A stretch of DNA of 5,338 bases from Clostridia bacterium (GTDB lineage: Bacteria > Bacillota > Clostridia > Christensenellales > Aristaeellaceae), in NCBI GenBank assembly GCA_900754755.1, contig CAAEEC010000367.1, positions 1-5,338 of the forward strand, in the 5' to 3' direction. Below the pieces are notes generated by a model. The model did no database searches, was not told where the DNA came from, and worked only from the letters and a program-made list of their open reading frames with translations. Positions within the stretch are counted from its first letter, which is position 1. The number at the start of each line of letters is the position of its first letter. This document shows positions 5,072-5,338 of this stretch, one piece after another. The position numbers and the translations under genes are program-made.

Positions 5072-5338
5072 ATGGAGCGGCTGTTTTTCGATGGCGCGAT
5101 GGGCACGTATCTGCGCGAACGCTTTGGCGAAGCGAGCGCGGAGCTTTGCTGCCGCCAAAATCCCGGCGCGGTGGAAGCCGTGCACCGCGCCTATATCGAA
5201 GCGGGCGCAACCGCGCTCAAAACCAATTCCTTTGGCGAACACGCGCTGGAAATCGCCCCGGCGGCCTGGGAAATCGCCTGCCGCGCGGCGGCGGGCCGCG
5301 CGCTCGTGTTCGCCGACATCGGCCCGCAGGCGTGCCGC
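5072..5338 (+). CDS. Homocysteine S-methyltransferase domain protein, 3' partial
   Basis: The frame opens at ATG 5072 and stays open to the window edge (89 residues). The start LFFDGAMGTYLRERFGE, then AVHRAYIEAGATALKTNSFGEH and the strand FADIGPQ, match the N-terminal barrel strands of the homocysteine S-methyltransferase (Hcy) domain. This domain transfers a methyl group to homocysteine to make methionine, using a zinc held by three cysteines that lie beyond the visible part. The gene could be full cobalamin-dependent methionine synthase (MetH), a MetH N-terminal fragment as in Clostridia, or the fusion with methylenetetrahydrofolate reductase (YitJ type); the window cannot tell these apart. 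The ribosome binding site is weak: AGG overlapping the rpiB stop codon, 6 bases from the ATG. Together with the 7-base gap this suggests translational coupling to rpiB. Confidence 0.9.
   Translation, partial: MERLFFDGAMGTYLRERFGEASAELCCRQNPGAVEAVHRAYIEAGATALKTNSFGEHALEIAPAAWEIACRAAAGRALVFADIGPQACR

Noticed and set aside
4501..5106. A 201-codon minus-strand open frame opposite rpiB
   Set aside because: It covers rpiB antisense and the divergent promoter region; the opposite frame is clearly the real gene.

Overview
The window looks like ordinary chromosome from a moderately high-GC, low-redundancy Firmicute, most likely a Clostridia-type anaerobe. The reasons are strong AGGAGG-type ribosome binding sites, textbook sigma-A promoters (TTGACA/TATAAT), a Firmicute-style Lgt resembling the Bacillus protein, a single-polypeptide ammonium transporter with a P-II domain, and tight short operons. 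No genus can be named from the sequence alone. No phage, insertion sequence, CRISPR array or toxin system is visible.

Layout, left to right. (1) Bases 1-1500 (+) hold the 3' part of an ammonium transporter gene whose product continues, through a short linker, into a complete P-II (GlnB/GlnK-like) signalling domain. (2) Bases 1501-1874 hold a long bidirectional hairpin terminator, a tRNA-Leu(GAG) gene on the minus strand with encoded CCA, its near-perfect promoter, and the hairpin that closes the next operon. (3) Bases 1875-4459 (-) form a three-gene operon read right to left: a small Dabb-family protein, lgt (lipoprotein diacylglyceryl transferase) and pncB (nicotinate phosphoribosyltransferase). 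lgt and pncB are separated by only 2 bases. (4) Bases 4460-4620 are a divergent control region with two outward-facing promoters, a small perfect dyad and a hairpin with a T-run. (5) Bases 4621-5338 (+) hold rpiB (ribose-5-phosphate isomerase B), followed 7 bases later by the start of a homocysteine S-methyltransferase domain gene that runs off the window.

Functionally these are housekeeping pieces: ammonium uptake and nitrogen sensing, leucine decoding, lipoprotein maturation, NAD salvage, pentose phosphate interconversion and one-carbon/methionine metabolism. pncB uses PRPP, which is made from ribose 5-phosphate, the product side of RpiB, but this link across the divergent region is only thematic.

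The most interesting item is the Amt-P-II fusion. Its T-loop keeps the arginine that plugs the channel in the E. coli AmtB-GlnK complex but lacks the tyrosine that is uridylylated in E. coli P-II proteins. This suggests a tethered gate controlled by effector binding and not by uridylylation. Nothing else in the window looks like a previously undescribed system.
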